Assembly: GCA_963667005.1 (NCBI GenBank)
Contig: OY762937.1
Location: 2,480,001-2,544,000, forward strand
Origin: G963662605 sp963667005
GTDB lineage: Bacteria > Bacteroidota > Ignavibacteria > Ignavibacteriales > Ignavibacteriaceae
Length of the DNA stretch: 64,000 nt
Direction of reading: 5' to 3'
Every line of letters begins with the position of its first letter. Position 1 is the first letter of the stretch. Below the pieces are notes generated by a model. It was not told the origin of the DNA and made no database searches. It worked only from the letters and a program-made list of their open reading frames with translations. Of the stretch, positions 9,621-17,062 are shown one piece after another. The translations under genes were made by a program, and so were the position numbers.

Positions 9621-9947
9621 AATGCATACATCAACAATCAGATTCTCCGTAGGAGATATATTTCCAACGGAAAATAATTGTTATTTATCGGCAACATTTC
9701 TACACAGATTGATTCCCTACGGGAAATATTCGCATGGATGCCGGAACAAGCCCGGCATGACAACTGTAGGGCGATCTCTCCGAGTCGCACATCCCAAAAT
9801 GGTCGATTCGTCCACGGGATCCTGCGGAGAGAATCAACCTACAACTTAAACTGTAGGGCAGGTTTGATACCCGCCCACCTTTATGGAACGGGAATCTCTG
9901 GGCGGGAAAAAACCCCGCTGTACAACTCACGAAGACAACTCTGAAGC

Positions 9948-9977
9948 TATGCCGTAGGCATTCAATCTCTGTAGAAT
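9948..9977 (+). repeat. TATGCCGTAGGCATT repeat, copy 2
   Basis: 30-bp element, same core and tail as the copy at 9591. Preceded by GAAGC, as is copy 3. Confidence 0.75.
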
Positions 9978-10113
9978 TTATGTGCAATTATTAGAGCAAT
10001 TTTCTGTCAAATCATGATGAAAGATAAGTGCGGGGCATAGTCCAATGTCCGAAGTGCGAAGAATATGGGTGTAATGCCCAAATCGAAAATGATACATTAT
10101 CGGTACATGAAGC

Positions 10114-10143
10114 TATGCCGTAGGCATTCAATGTTTGTAGAAT
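10114..10143 (+). repeat. TATGCCGTAGGCATT repeat, copy 3
   Basis: 30-bp element, same core; tail ATGTTTGTAGAAT. Same orientation as the other two. Confidence 0.75.
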
Positions 10144-10319
10144 ATATTTTCTAAAAATAGGTCAATTTTCCGTCAGGAAATATACCCTCCCTATAATCAT
10201 AACAGGTTAAAAGGACAAAATATTTAATCTTTTTCGCGTTTTATTTGTAAATAATTGTAATAATTACTAAGTTAAGTTCTTTATTTTTAATTAGTTATAA
10301 GAAATCTGACGGAGCATTG

Positions 10320-10622
10320 ATGACCAAAGCGGATTTAGTCGATATAGTATCAGACGGAACCGGGTTAACGAAGATTGAAACTGAAGCCGTTATTGAAGGA
10401 TTCTTCACCAGTATTATGGAATCCATGAAAAGCGGTAAGGGGATTGAGATTCGCGGTTTTGGTACATTTAAAGTTAAAAAGAAAAATGCCCGGTTTGCAC
10501 GCAATCCGAAGACTGGCGAAAAGGTTCATGTTCCTGAACATTATGTACCTGTATTCAAGTTTTCAAAAGATTTTAAAGCTCAGGTTGACTCCGGCATGCA
10601 GCAGAAGTCAAACGAAGATTAA
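10320..10622 (+). CDS. HU/IHF-family DNA-binding protein
   Basis: Small nucleoid protein that bends DNA. The 100-residue protein has the family layout: two N-terminal helices (MTKADLVDIVSDGTGLTKIE), then IEIRGFGTFKVKKK and the DNA-intercalating arm ARNPKTGEKVHVPE with its proline. GFGTF and RNPKTGE are signature sequence. The ATG at 10320 overlaps a TTG at 10317; the ATG gives the canonical N-terminus. The C-terminal tail (VDSGMQQKSNED) is slightly longer than E. coli HU. The COX24-like mini-gene starts 42 bases later and a tRNA gene follows, so this may be a growth-related transcription unit. Confidence 0.94.
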   Translation: MTKADLVDIVSDGTGLTKIETEAVIEGFFTSIMESMKSGKGIEIRGFGTFKVKKKNARFARNPKTGEKVHVPEHYVPVFKFSKDFKAQVDSGMQQKSNED

Positions 10623-10664
10623 TAGTATTTTAGTTTAATTAATTAAGTAACATACGGAGGTAAA

Positions 10665-10760
10665 ATGCCCTGCGGTCGTAAAAGAAAAAGACACAAAATG
10701 GCGACTCACAAACGCAAAAAACGTTTAAGAAAGAATCGTCACAAGAAGAAATTGCGTTAG
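10665..10760 (+). CDS. 31-residue very basic protein, COX24/AURKAIP1 (mS38)-like
   Basis: A 31-codon ORF with a textbook ribosome-binding site (CGGAGG, four bases TAAA, ATG). The product starts MPCGRKRKRHKMATHKRKKR and ends in a further Lys/Arg-rich stretch with one Asn and two His, so over half the residues are Lys, Arg or His. The pattern KRKRxKMxxHKxKKRLRKxR fits the COX24_C/AURKAIP1 family, whose mitochondrial member is ribosomal protein mS38; short bacterial versions near this length exist in Bacteroidota. A ribosome-associated role is inference, strengthened by its position between HU and a tRNA gene. Likely to be missed by gene callers because of size. Confidence 0.8.
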   Translation: MPCGRKRKRHKMATHKRKKRLRKNRHKKKLR

Positions 10761-10814
10761 TTTTAAATTATATCAGTGTTATTTAATTTAAAGCGTCAAT
10801 AAATCTTTTTAGGC

Positions 10815-10887
10815 GCCAGCTTGGCTCAGTTGGTAGAGCAGCTCATTCGTAATGAGCAGGTCGCCGGTTCGAATCCGGCAGCTGGCT
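10815..10887 (+). tRNA. tRNA-Thr (CGT anticodon)
   Basis: A complete cloverleaf is visible: acceptor stem GCCAGCT/AGCTGGC with discriminator T, D-stem GCTC/GAGC, anticodon stem GCTCA/TGAGC with loop TTCGTAA (anticodon CGT, reads ACG Thr), 5-nt variable loop, T-arm GCCGG-TTCGAAT-CCGGC. CCA is not encoded. A Rho-independent terminator follows six bases later. Two decayed copies of the 3' half lie downstream. Confidence 0.95.
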
Positions 10888-10892
10888 CTCAG

Positions 10893-10923
10893 AACCCACC
10901 CGATTAATCGGGTGGGTTTTTTA
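10893..10923 (+). terminator. terminator of tRNA-Thr (unit 1)
   Basis: Near-perfect palindrome AACCCACCCGATT / AATCGGGTGGGTT followed directly by T-rich sequence: a strong intrinsic terminator. Two further units (11008, 11123) share the central GATTAATC/GGTTAATC but have different, internally compensated stems. Confidence 0.9.
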
Positions 10924-10936
10924 TTTTAAAATTTAC

Positions 10937-11002
10937 ATTCGTAATGAGCAAGCCGCAAGGTTCTCCCACGGGGATGCCTTTGGCAGAATCCGGCAGCTGG
11001 CT
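10937..11002 (+). pseudogene. decayed tRNA-Thr 3' half, copy 2
   Basis: ATTCGTAATGAGCA (anticodon loop and 3' anticodon stem) repeats exactly the gene at 10845-10858. The end AATCCGGCAGCTGGCT repeats the T-stem 3' strand and acceptor 3' strand. Between them the T-arm is broken by about 25 extra bases (TTCTCCCACGGGGATG...GGCAGAA), an imperfect palindrome placed in the T-loop. The 5' half (acceptor 5' strand and D-arm) is absent, so it cannot form a tRNA. Confidence 0.8.
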
Positions 11003-11007
11003 CTTGC

Positions 11008-11040
11008 AACCCGTACCGATTAATCGGTACGGGTTTTTTA
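11008..11040 (+). terminator. terminator of repeat unit 2
   Basis: Palindrome AACCCGTACCGAT/ATCGGTACGGGTT followed by TTTT. Same loop and position relative to the decayed tRNA 3' half as unit 1; the stem sequence differs on both sides in a compensated manner. Confidence 0.85.
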
Positions 11041-11054
11041 TTTTAAATTATAGT

Positions 11055-11120
11055 AATCGCAATGAGCAAGTCGCAAGGTTCTTCCATAGGAATCCCTCTG
11101 GGAGAATCCGGCAGCTGGCT
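11055..11120 (+). pseudogene. decayed tRNA-Thr 3' half, copy 3
   Basis: AATCGCAATGAGCAAGTCGC (diverged anticodon arm) through GAATCCGGCAGCTGGCT. Like copy 2 it has an insertion in the T-loop (TTCTTCCATAGGAATC...GGGAGAA), related in shape but not identical in sequence. No 5' half is present. Confidence 0.75.
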
Positions 11121-11122
11121 CA

Positions 11123-11156
11123 AAGCCCTCCCGGTTAATCGGGAGGGCTTTTTGTT
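11123..11156 (+). terminator. terminator of repeat unit 3
   Basis: Palindrome AAGCCCTCCCGG/..GGGAGGGCTT with T-run, third member of the terminator series. Beyond it, to 11287, the sequence is AT-rich with no gene recognised. Confidence 0.85.
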
Positions 11157-11344
11157 TTAAATTTTCCATTTATCTGTTTCGAAAAACAGGTACAGTATTT
11201 TATTAAAAATTTTACTAATTTGATGAAGGAGTAGTTTCTAAATACCACCTAATAATTTCTTTTCGTAACACATGGAGTGAGTAGTATATGAGTGAATCAA
11301 GTTAAGCGCAGCGAATTCTACAAAATCCTGTCATTAAAATCTTC

Positions 11345-12148
11345 ATGGCATTTTTCTGGATTATAGCTGTCGTGACAATAGAGCAGATTGGTATTTGCCT
11401 TGTACCAAACAGGCATAATCCGATATTAGTCATGCTTTTCGCATTACTTATAGCAATATCCGCTTACTACGCGTACTACAGTTTTGTTCGTGTCATTGAG
11501 AAGCGTGAGTTGACGGAATTCTCACCCATAGGAGCGGTGCGTGAATTGCTATTGGGTTCTCTCATTGGCGGTGGATTAATGGTCATAGTAATAGGCATAA
11601 TGTGGGTATTCGGATTTTACAAAGTCGCCGGAATGAACGATTGGAAAGTGCTTATCCCGTTTCTTGCTCTCGGTATTATTTCGGGAGTATTTGAGGAAAT
11701 TCTGTTTCGCGGTGTGCTCTTCCGGATTTCTGAAAGCTCGCTTGGTACCTGGATAGCCCTTCTGATCAGTGCATTTTTCTTTGGTTTTGCGCATCTGGCG
11801 AATCCCAATGCGACACTATTTTCTGCGTTCGCAATTGCGTTTGAAGCCGGAATATTGCTTTCCGCCGCATACATGATAACGCGCCGGTTGTGGCTGGCTA
11901 TAGGAATTCACTTTGCCTGGAATTTTGTGCAGGGCGGGGTTTTCAGTGTTGCAGTATCAGGCGGAGCATCAGTTGGTTTATTGCGTGGAAATACAACCGG
12001 ACCGGTACTAATAACCGGTGGGGCATTCGGAGCCGAGGCTTCGATAATTGCACTGCTTATTTGTACAGCGGCCGGAGGTTACATGGTTTACGGGGCGTAC
12101 AAAAAAGGTCTTATTGTAAAACCTTATTGGAAACGTATAGAAGAATAA
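11345..12148 (+). CDS. CPBP-family intramembrane metalloprotease (possible nonsense codon near the N-terminus)
   Basis: Polytopic membrane protein, 267 residues from this ATG, with the CPBP (Abi/RCE1-like) motifs: EEILFRG (Glu-Glu-x3-Arg) near residue 117, FGFAHLANP near 148 and HFAWNF near 190. Members process or protect membrane peptides; the target here is unknown. The start is doubtful: an upstream in-frame ATG at 11288 would add MSESS, then a TAA stop (11303), then AQRILQNPVIKIF running straight into this ORF. GGAG sits upstream of 11288, and no ribosome site precedes 11345. The original start was probably 11288. The downstream DUF169 gene is convergent. Confidence 0.8.
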   Translation: MAFFWIIAVVTIEQIGICLVPNRHNPILVMLFALLIAISAYYAYYSFVRVIEKRELTEFSPIGAVRELLLGSLIGGGLMVIVIGIMWVFGFYKVAGMNDWKVLIPFLALGIISGVFEEILFRGVLFRISESSLGTWIALLISAFFFGFAHLANPNATLFSAFAIAFEAGILLSAAYMITRRLWLAIGIHFAWNFVQGGVFSVAVSGGASVGLLRGNTTGPVLITGGAFGAEASIIALLICTAAGGYMVYGAYKKGLIVKPYWKRIEE

Positions 12149-12168
12149 TATACACGGCTATATTACGT

Positions 12169-12915
12169 TTATCGTTTTTGCAGTTCTTTCCATTCTTCCA
12201 ACTCAAGGAAACTGCCTTCAACATTGTTTTCCATTTCAAGGAAAAGTTTGTAGGGGATAGTGAACGAGAGGAGATTTTTATCAATATGCTTCCGGGCTGC
12301 AAGATCAAAGTATCCGATAATCGCACTCGGCTGTTCTTTTTCGTTCTCTTCGTATGAAAAGAGTATTGCATGGCAGGCAGCAGCCCAAGGAGCAATCACA
12401 CTATCCGCTTTAGCTCTACCATAGTTCGAAAGAACCACCAGTGCTGAAAGCTGATCGGGATTGACAAACAGTACAACGCTTTCGATTTTTTCGTTTGTCA
12501 CCTGTTCTAATGGCTTGAAAATGACATAGGTCTCTTTGATGTCGCGCATCGGCAAGCAGTCAACGAATTGTTTCGCAAGTTCAGGAGTCTTTAAATAATG
12601 CTCACCCTCTTCAAGTTTCTTCGTTCGTCTGGTGCCGTCTACAAAATCTTTTTTACCGTTTGATAAAAGATGCTCAATTGGGAAGCCTTCATACGTGTTG
12701 CCAAATCCAAGAGCAACACCGCCACCGACGCAGCCGTAAGTTTTTCTGTCAAAGAATGCTGTTTTTCCTTTAAAAGCTGCTGTCGATAAAACTGAAGCAA
12801 CACACCCCCATATATTCTCTCTGAATTGAATTCCTTCTGCGGGTTTTTCGTCTGATAAAATTATTGCAAGGGGGTATCCGGAGGGACGTATGGCTTCTAC
12901 AATTTTACTGTTCAT
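12169..12915 (-). CDS. DUF169 family protein
   Basis: A 248-residue protein matching the DUF169 (COG2043) pattern: an N-terminal PLAIILSDEKPAEGIQF, a Cys-containing CVASVLSTAAFKGKTAFF, GCVGGGVALGFG with a conserved Cys-Gly-rich turn, YVIFKPLEQ, VVLFVNPDQLSALVVLSNYGR, and PWAAACHAILF with another Cys. The spaced cysteines suggest metal or Fe-S binding, but the function is not established. No signal peptide. It stands alone, convergent with the CPBP gene 20 bases away. Confidence 0.8.
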   Translation of the reverse strand: MNSKIVEAIRPSGYPLAIILSDEKPAEGIQFRENIWGCVASVLSTAAFKGKTAFFDRKTYGCVGGGVALGFGNTYEGFPIEHLLSNGKKDFVDGTRRTKKLEEGEHYLKTPELAKQFVDCLPMRDIKETYVIFKPLEQVTNEKIESVVLFVNPDQLSALVVLSNYGRAKADSVIAPWAAACHAILFSYEENEKEQPSAIIGYFDLAARKHIDKNLLSFTIPYKLFLEMENNVEGSFLELEEWKELQKR

Positions 12916-13157
12916 GTCTATAAAATTTTGTTTGAAATATTACCTAAATTTACAAAATGTGGCGCTTTTATGAAAAATTCAGGCAAAGGCGATATTGACA
13001 TGTATCATAAAATAAACCTATATTATGAATGATGTATTACAAGTTTTGAAATGCGGAACCGCCAAAGGCATTTTTACTGGTAGTCGTACAAATAGAGTAA
13101 AAAGAATACTCTTGGTTACCAAATCAATTATTATCAACCTAAACTTTACAGGAGTTT

Positions 13158-14726
13158 ATGAAAAGTATTAGCTGTTTGCTTGTGGCTATTATATTTGCTT
13201 TCAGATTGGAAGCACAGGTTATTGAACATCCGGTTCCGCTCGATTCAATCGTCAATCCAAGCTTTGAGCTAAGCAGCTCGGAAGGTGGTTGGGAAAAGAT
13301 AGGGAATTCAAGCAGTACATCAATGGGGTCATCCTCAAGTCCGGCACCTTACGACGGTGCAAAACTTTTAAGGATAAGTGACACCTTAGGATATATGCGA
13401 CAGGCGCTGCATCCCATTTATAAAGGACATAGATACCGGGTTACAGCCTGGGTATATAGTCATGGCACCCTTGGGGTAAACGATCTGGGAATTGATGCCC
13501 CGTATGAAGTGAAAACAAACCATGGTGCTTCATGGAAACAAATTGCAGTTGAGTTTGTATCAAGCGGTGCACCTGCCATGATGTATGCGAAGTACGGACC
13601 AGGCACCGGTAAAACATTTTTCGATGTTTTTGAAGCTGCTGATATCTCTGCAACACAAGATAGCGTGCAAAATGCTCCTGTGCAGAGAATTAAATATCCC
13701 TCACAAATTTTAGACCTTAATTGTTGGAAAATCACACTGCCTATAAATGACGCCCAAGAGTTTTTCAATCCTACGTTACTCGATTACATTATCGATCCCT
13801 GGTTCAAAGTAGTTCATGATGCTGATGGCTGGGCAGTACAATTCCGTGCTAACCATGGTGGTGCAACAACAGGAGGCTCAAACAACCCCCGTAGTGAATT
13901 ACGTGAAATGATAAAAAATTATCGCTACCAGAATTCAAAGAGTGAAGCCTCATGGTCAAATGCCAAAGGCACGCACACAATGTGGATTAAGCAGAAAGTT
14001 ACGCATTTGACATATGTGAAGCCTCATACTGTAACGGGACAAATTCACGATGCCAGTGATGATGTTTGCGTGTTCCGTGTTGAAGGATTGAATGGTGGAA
14101 GCAGTGGAACAGGTGGTACGGTTGGCAAACTTGATACACTTGCTCAAATTTGGATTACGGATGGTGATAAAACTCATGCCTATCTGGTTGATGCAGCGTA
14201 TAAAATTGGCACTGTTTACGAGGTTAAATTTATTGCTCACGATGGTGTTTTAGAGTTTGAATACAACGGAAAAAAATTGCCGTATAAAAAAACAAAAAGC
14301 TATTCGGGATGTTTTTTTAAACTCGGTGATTACACGCAATCCAATTCAGGCACCGCACCGAATGAGGTTGATAGCGCGTACGCAGAAGTTTACGTGTATG
14401 ACTATTCAATATCACATGATACCTTGGCAAGCAGTACCGGCGAAAGCTCGGTTGAAAAACCAACAAAATTTCTGCTTGAACAGAATTATCCTAATCCGTT
14501 CAACCCGTCAACAGTCATAAAGTATGCAGTACCGCAAGCGGAACGCGTTTCATTGAAAATATATAATGCAATTGGCGCAGAGGTAGAAACATTGTTCGAG
14601 GGATATAAAATCGCCGGAACGTACGAAGAGAATTTCAATGCCGGTAGATTATCAAGTGGTGTGTATTTTTACAAATTGCAGGCAGGTGAGTTTTCTCAAA
14701 CACGAAAAATGTTATTGATTAAATAA
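13158..14726 (+). CDS. polysaccharide lyase family 7 (alginate lyase) with N-terminal CBM-like domain and T9SS tail
   Basis: Secreted 522-residue enzyme that probably cleaves alginate by beta-elimination. Layout: signal peptide (1-19, ending LEA), a carbohydrate-binding-like beta domain (about 30-165, starting NPSFELSSSEGGWEK), and a PL7 catalytic domain (about 180-420). The last has the active-site motifs RSELREM, QIH and FFKLGDYTQ, the counterparts of R(S/T)ELR, QIH/QVH and YFKAGxYxQ. The C-terminal 80 residues are a type IX secretion/sorting domain with QNYPNPFNPSTVIKY and a final SSGVYFYKLQAGEF. The context is solitary, with an intrinsic terminator just after. Exported by the system to which SprA at the right edge belongs. 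Confidence 0.9.
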   Translation: MKSISCLLVAIIFAFRLEAQVIEHPVPLDSIVNPSFELSSSEGGWEKIGNSSSTSMGSSSSPAPYDGAKLLRISDTLGYMRQALHPIYKGHRYRVTAWVYSHGTLGVNDLGIDAPYEVKTNHGASWKQIAVEFVSSGAPAMMYAKYGPGTGKTFFDVFEAADISATQDSVQNAPVQRIKYPSQILDLNCWKITLPINDAQEFFNPTLLDYIIDPWFKVVHDADGWAVQFRANHGGATTGGSNNPRSELREMIKNYRYQNSKSEASWSNAKGTHTMWIKQKVTHLTYVKPHTVTGQIHDASDDVCVFRVEGLNGGSSGTGGTVGKLDTLAQIWITDGDKTHAYLVDAAYKIGTVYEVKFIAHDGVLEFEYNGKKLPYKKTKSYSGCFFKLGDYTQSNSGTAPNEVDSAYAEVYVYDYSISHDTLASSTGESSVEKPTKFLLEQNYPNPFNPSTVIKYAVPQAERVSLKIYNAIGAEVETLFEGYKIAGTYEENFNAGRLSSGVYFYKLQAGEFSQTRKMLLIK

Positions 14727-14747
14727 ATAATAGGTTTAAAAACAATT

Positions 14748-14779
14748 AAGCCGTGAGAATTTTATTCTCGCGGCTTTTT
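14748..14779 (+). terminator. intrinsic terminator after PL7 lyase
   Basis: Stem AAGCCGTGAGAA / TTCTCGCGGCTT (12 bp with one G-U pair), loop TTTTA, then TTTT. Lies 22 bases after the lyase stop. Confidence 0.85.
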
Positions 14780-14834
14780 AATATCTGGCCGGGCTACTAT
14801 TCCGAATTAAAAATTCAAAATTTACAATTAAAAA

Positions 14835-15515
14835 TTACACTGATTCTATTTCTGCAAATCCGGCTTTGGACTCTTCCACGAATTTTTTGAGTAATGCATA
14901 GTCCTTTCGCCCGTCTTTACCTTCAACTCCGGTGTGAACATCAACTCCAGCCGGTTGTACTTGCAATATTGCTTCTCTAACGTTGTCGGCATTCAATCCA
15001 CCGGCAAGAATAACCGGTTTTTCAGAGAGTTCAACAAGCATCGCGCTGATGTTCCAATCATGTGTCTTACCAGTGGCGCCTTCGGCTCCGGTGCTCGGGT
15101 CGAATGTATCGGTGATGAATGCATCAACGTAAGGGGAGAGGGAATCAACCATATTTTCGAGCTCTTCGAAATTATTTCCACGAACGACGAGACTTTTAAT
15201 CACCTCAATATCCGGGCGCAATTGTTTGAGCTTCTTCAGTTCGGAAACCTCAATATCACCATGCAGCTGCATCACTTTTGAGTGCAGCTTGTCGCACATT
15301 TCAATTACTTCATCCGCATTGTTGATATAGGTAATCAACACGCCTTTATGAGGTGCGGGGATTGATTTGATCAGTTCACCTGCTTCAGCTTCGGTCTGGT
15401 CTTCTTTGTTTACAGGGAGTCTGAGGGGGAATCCAAGATAATCTACTCCGAGTTCGATCATCATTGTGACTTCGGCAGAGTCAATTACTCCGGCTATTTG
15501 AATGAGGTTGTGCAT
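14835..15515 (-). CDS. phosphoribosylanthranilate isomerase (TrpF)-like protein lacking the catalytic Cys
   Basis: A (beta/alpha)8 protein of 226 residues with clear TrpF landmarks: GVDYLGF, VMQLHGD, FITDTFDP (Asp of the usual LLDT), TGKTHDWN, LAGGLNADNVREAI and GVDVHTGVEGKDGRKD. In TrpF the first strand reads KICGxT, where Cys is the general base. Here it reads IQIAGVI: the Lys and the Cys are replaced by Gln and Ala. No other trp gene is nearby. It may be an isomerase with altered chemistry or a diverged paralogue with another job, so no gene symbol is given. The start at 15515 gives the expected first beta strand. Confidence 0.75.
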   Translation of the reverse strand: MHNLIQIAGVIDSAEVTMMIELGVDYLGFPLRLPVNKEDQTEAEAGELIKSIPAPHKGVLITYINNADEVIEMCDKLHSKVMQLHGDIEVSELKKLKQLRPDIEVIKSLVVRGNNFEELENMVDSLSPYVDAFITDTFDPSTGAEGATGKTHDWNISAMLVELSEKPVILAGGLNADNVREAILQVQPAGVDVHTGVEGKDGRKDYALLKKFVEESKAGFAEIESV

Positions 15516-15555
15516 ATAAATCTTTTCCTAATAATAATTACTCTTGTTGTTAAAA

Positions 15556-15661
15556 GCCCTCACCCTCGGTCCCTCTCCCAGAGGGCGAGGGAGGAAGAAT
15601 TAACTAACTTGCTGTTCCGACTCCTCTTCTCCCTATGGGAGAAGAGGCTGGGTGATGAGGG
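15556..15661. repeat. CCCTCACC...GGTGATGAGGG palindromic element
   Basis: About 105 bp bounded by CCCTCACC and GGTGATGAGGG. It contains an inner perfect 10-bp hairpin CTCTTCTCCC-TAT-GGGAGAAGAG at 15624-15646. Similar CCCTCACTCTCA-type hairpins occur at 25067 and 44816, so this is a dispersed intergenic repeat. Confidence 0.7.
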
Positions 15662-15711
15662 TTCGTTAAGTAGCCCATGCCTATGTGACTAAAGTCCATT
15701 TTGTAGTAGTA

Positions 15712-15760
15712 GTTATCACCCCACGTTCCCACAGGGATGTCCCATAAAACGTGTGGTTAA
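15712..15760. repeat. CCCCACGTT...AACGTGTGGTTAA inverted repeat
   Basis: Arms GTTATCACCCCACGTT and AACGTGTGGTTAA flank CCCACAGGGATGTCCCATAA. The same arm type (GTAACCCCACGTTT) forms the hairpin at 44933-44962. Confidence 0.6.
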
Positions 15761-15772
15761 TGATTTCAAAAA

Positions 15773-17062
15773 TTATTTGGATAATTCTTTTATCTGATTT
15801 AAAAAATTCGGGTTCGATATCCGGATGCAATCGAAATTGGTTATTTCTGCTCCGTCTTTCATTAGGAATGCGGCAAGGCTGAATGCCATGGCGATTCTAT
15901 GGTCATCGTATGATTCAAACACCGGTGCGGTATTTGTAATGTCCTGTTTTCCGGTGAAAGAAAAACCATCCTGATACTCGTCAACATGCAAACCAAGGTG
16001 TTTTAAATTTGTCACGACTGCTGCAATTCTATCCGACTCTTTAACGCGCAATTCTGCGGCGTTGTTTAATTTGAATTCACCCTCCGCCATCATTCCGGCA
16101 ATAGCTAAAGCCGGAATCTCGTCAATGATATTCGGCATAATGCTCTTGGGAATCTCAACATTATGGAGACTGCTGGATTTTACCAATATGTCGCCGTATT
16201 GTTCGTTAGAGGAGATCCTGACATCCTGTACGGTAATATCGCCACCCATCTGTTGTAAAAGCGTTAATGCTGCGGTTCTTGTCGGATTGAGCGAAACATT
16301 CTTAATAAGCAGTTCGGAATCTTTAAGTAAGAGAGCAAGAATGATAAAAAATGTTGAAGAGCTGATATCGCCTGGGATAAAATAGTTTTGACTTACCGGA
16401 AAATTTTTGCTTGATGAAAAGATATGAGCCTTTCCATCAACGAGCAGAGTTTCCAGGTTGAGCAAAATTTCCGTGTGGTTTCTGGTCTGTTCGCTCTCGA
16501 TGACACAGGTCTTTTCATCATGGAAAAGTCCGCCTAAAAGAACCGCGCTTTTTACCTGAGCACTAGGAACAGGCAGCTCGTAGGTCATAGCGTGCATGGA
16601 TGCGCTGGGCTTATAGGTCATCGGCAGCGTTCCTGCTTCATTCACTTCGATAATCGCACCCATCTCACGGATTGGATTAATAACCCGTTTCATCGGGCGC
16701 ATGGAAAGCGAAGCATCGCCGAAAATTGTTGTTTGAAAGGGGAGATGAGACAGTATGCCGGACATCAATCTGGCTGTAGTGCCGGAATTACCGGAGTCCA
16801 ATTGTCCCTTTGGTTCGCTGAAATTCTTAAATCCGTTGCTTTTGACTGTAAGAGTATTGCCTTGCTGTTTGGCATCAACGCCGAGAGCACGGAAAATATT
16901 GATGGTTGATTGTACGTCGTGTGAGACAGAAAGGTTTTCAATTACCGAGGTACCTTCAGCAAGCGAGGCGAACATCACCGCACGATGAGAAATTGACTTA
17001 TCTCCTTCAAAAGTGAGCGTTCCTTGTATGCGGCTTAACGGCGATAATTTTTGATTACTCAT
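15773..17062 (-). CDS. aroA: 3-phosphoshikimate 1-carboxyvinyltransferase (EPSP synthase)
   Basis: Sixth step of the shikimate pathway: transfers enolpyruvate from PEP to shikimate-3-phosphate. The 429-residue protein has N-terminal GDKSISHRAVMFASLAEG (substrate Lys-Ser and Arg), LDSGNSGTTARLMSGIL (PEP-binding), LPVPSAQVKSAVLL, and RVKESDRIAAVVTNL with YDDHRIAMAFSLA near the end, all standard. Length is normal. Its ATG overlaps the trmH stop (ATGA), so it is the last gene of the ymdB-folD-deoC-hicB-like-trmH-aroA minus-strand run. Confidence 0.96.
   Translation of the reverse strand: MSNQKLSPLSRIQGTLTFEGDKSISHRAVMFASLAEGTSVIENLSVSHDVQSTINIFRALGVDAKQQGNTLTVKSNGFKNFSEPKGQLDSGNSGTTARLMSGILSHLPFQTTIFGDASLSMRPMKRVINPIREMGAIIEVNEAGTLPMTYKPSASMHAMTYELPVPSAQVKSAVLLGGLFHDEKTCVIESEQTRNHTEILLNLETLLVDGKAHIFSSSKNFPVSQNYFIPGDISSSTFFIILALLLKDSELLIKNVSLNPTRTAALTLLQQMGGDITVQDVRISSNEQYGDILVKSSSLHNVEIPKSIMPNIIDEIPALAIAGMMAEGEFKLNNAAELRVKESDRIAAVVTNLKHLGLHVDEYQDGFSFTGKQDITNTAPVFESYDDHRIAMAFSLAAFLMKDGAEITNFDCIRISNPNFLNQIKELSK

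Larger units (their letters stand above)
9409..10319. repeat. 900-bp repeat-rich gap without genes
   Basis: No convincing gene. The overlapping open frames at 9622-9987 run through repeats on both strands. Contents: (i) degenerate direct repeats of AAATGCTAAATGTTTAATG and AGTGCGAAGTCCAAAGTCC types at 9418-9545 and 10035-10065; (ii) three 30-bp copies of TATGCCGTAGGCATT...TGTAGAAT at 9591-9620, 9948-9977 and 10114-10143; (iii) stretches at 9735-9920 with CCGGAACAAGCCCGGCATGA and ACTGTAGGGCAGGTTTGATA types, resembling intergenic repeats seen in many environmental FCB genomes. The final 120 bases before HU are AT-rich and may carry its promoter. Confidence 0.65.

Noticed and set aside
9622..9987. 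Three overlapping ORFs of 75-95 codons on both strands
   Set aside because: They read through dispersed repeats, lack ribosome sites and show no protein motifs.
9591..10143. CRISPR array
   Set aside because: Only three 30-bp repeats at irregular, long spacings (about 330 and 140 bp), with no cas genes.
10937..11120. Two further tRNA-Thr genes
   Set aside because: Only the 3' half is present and the T-arm is broken by an insert, so no cloverleaf can form.
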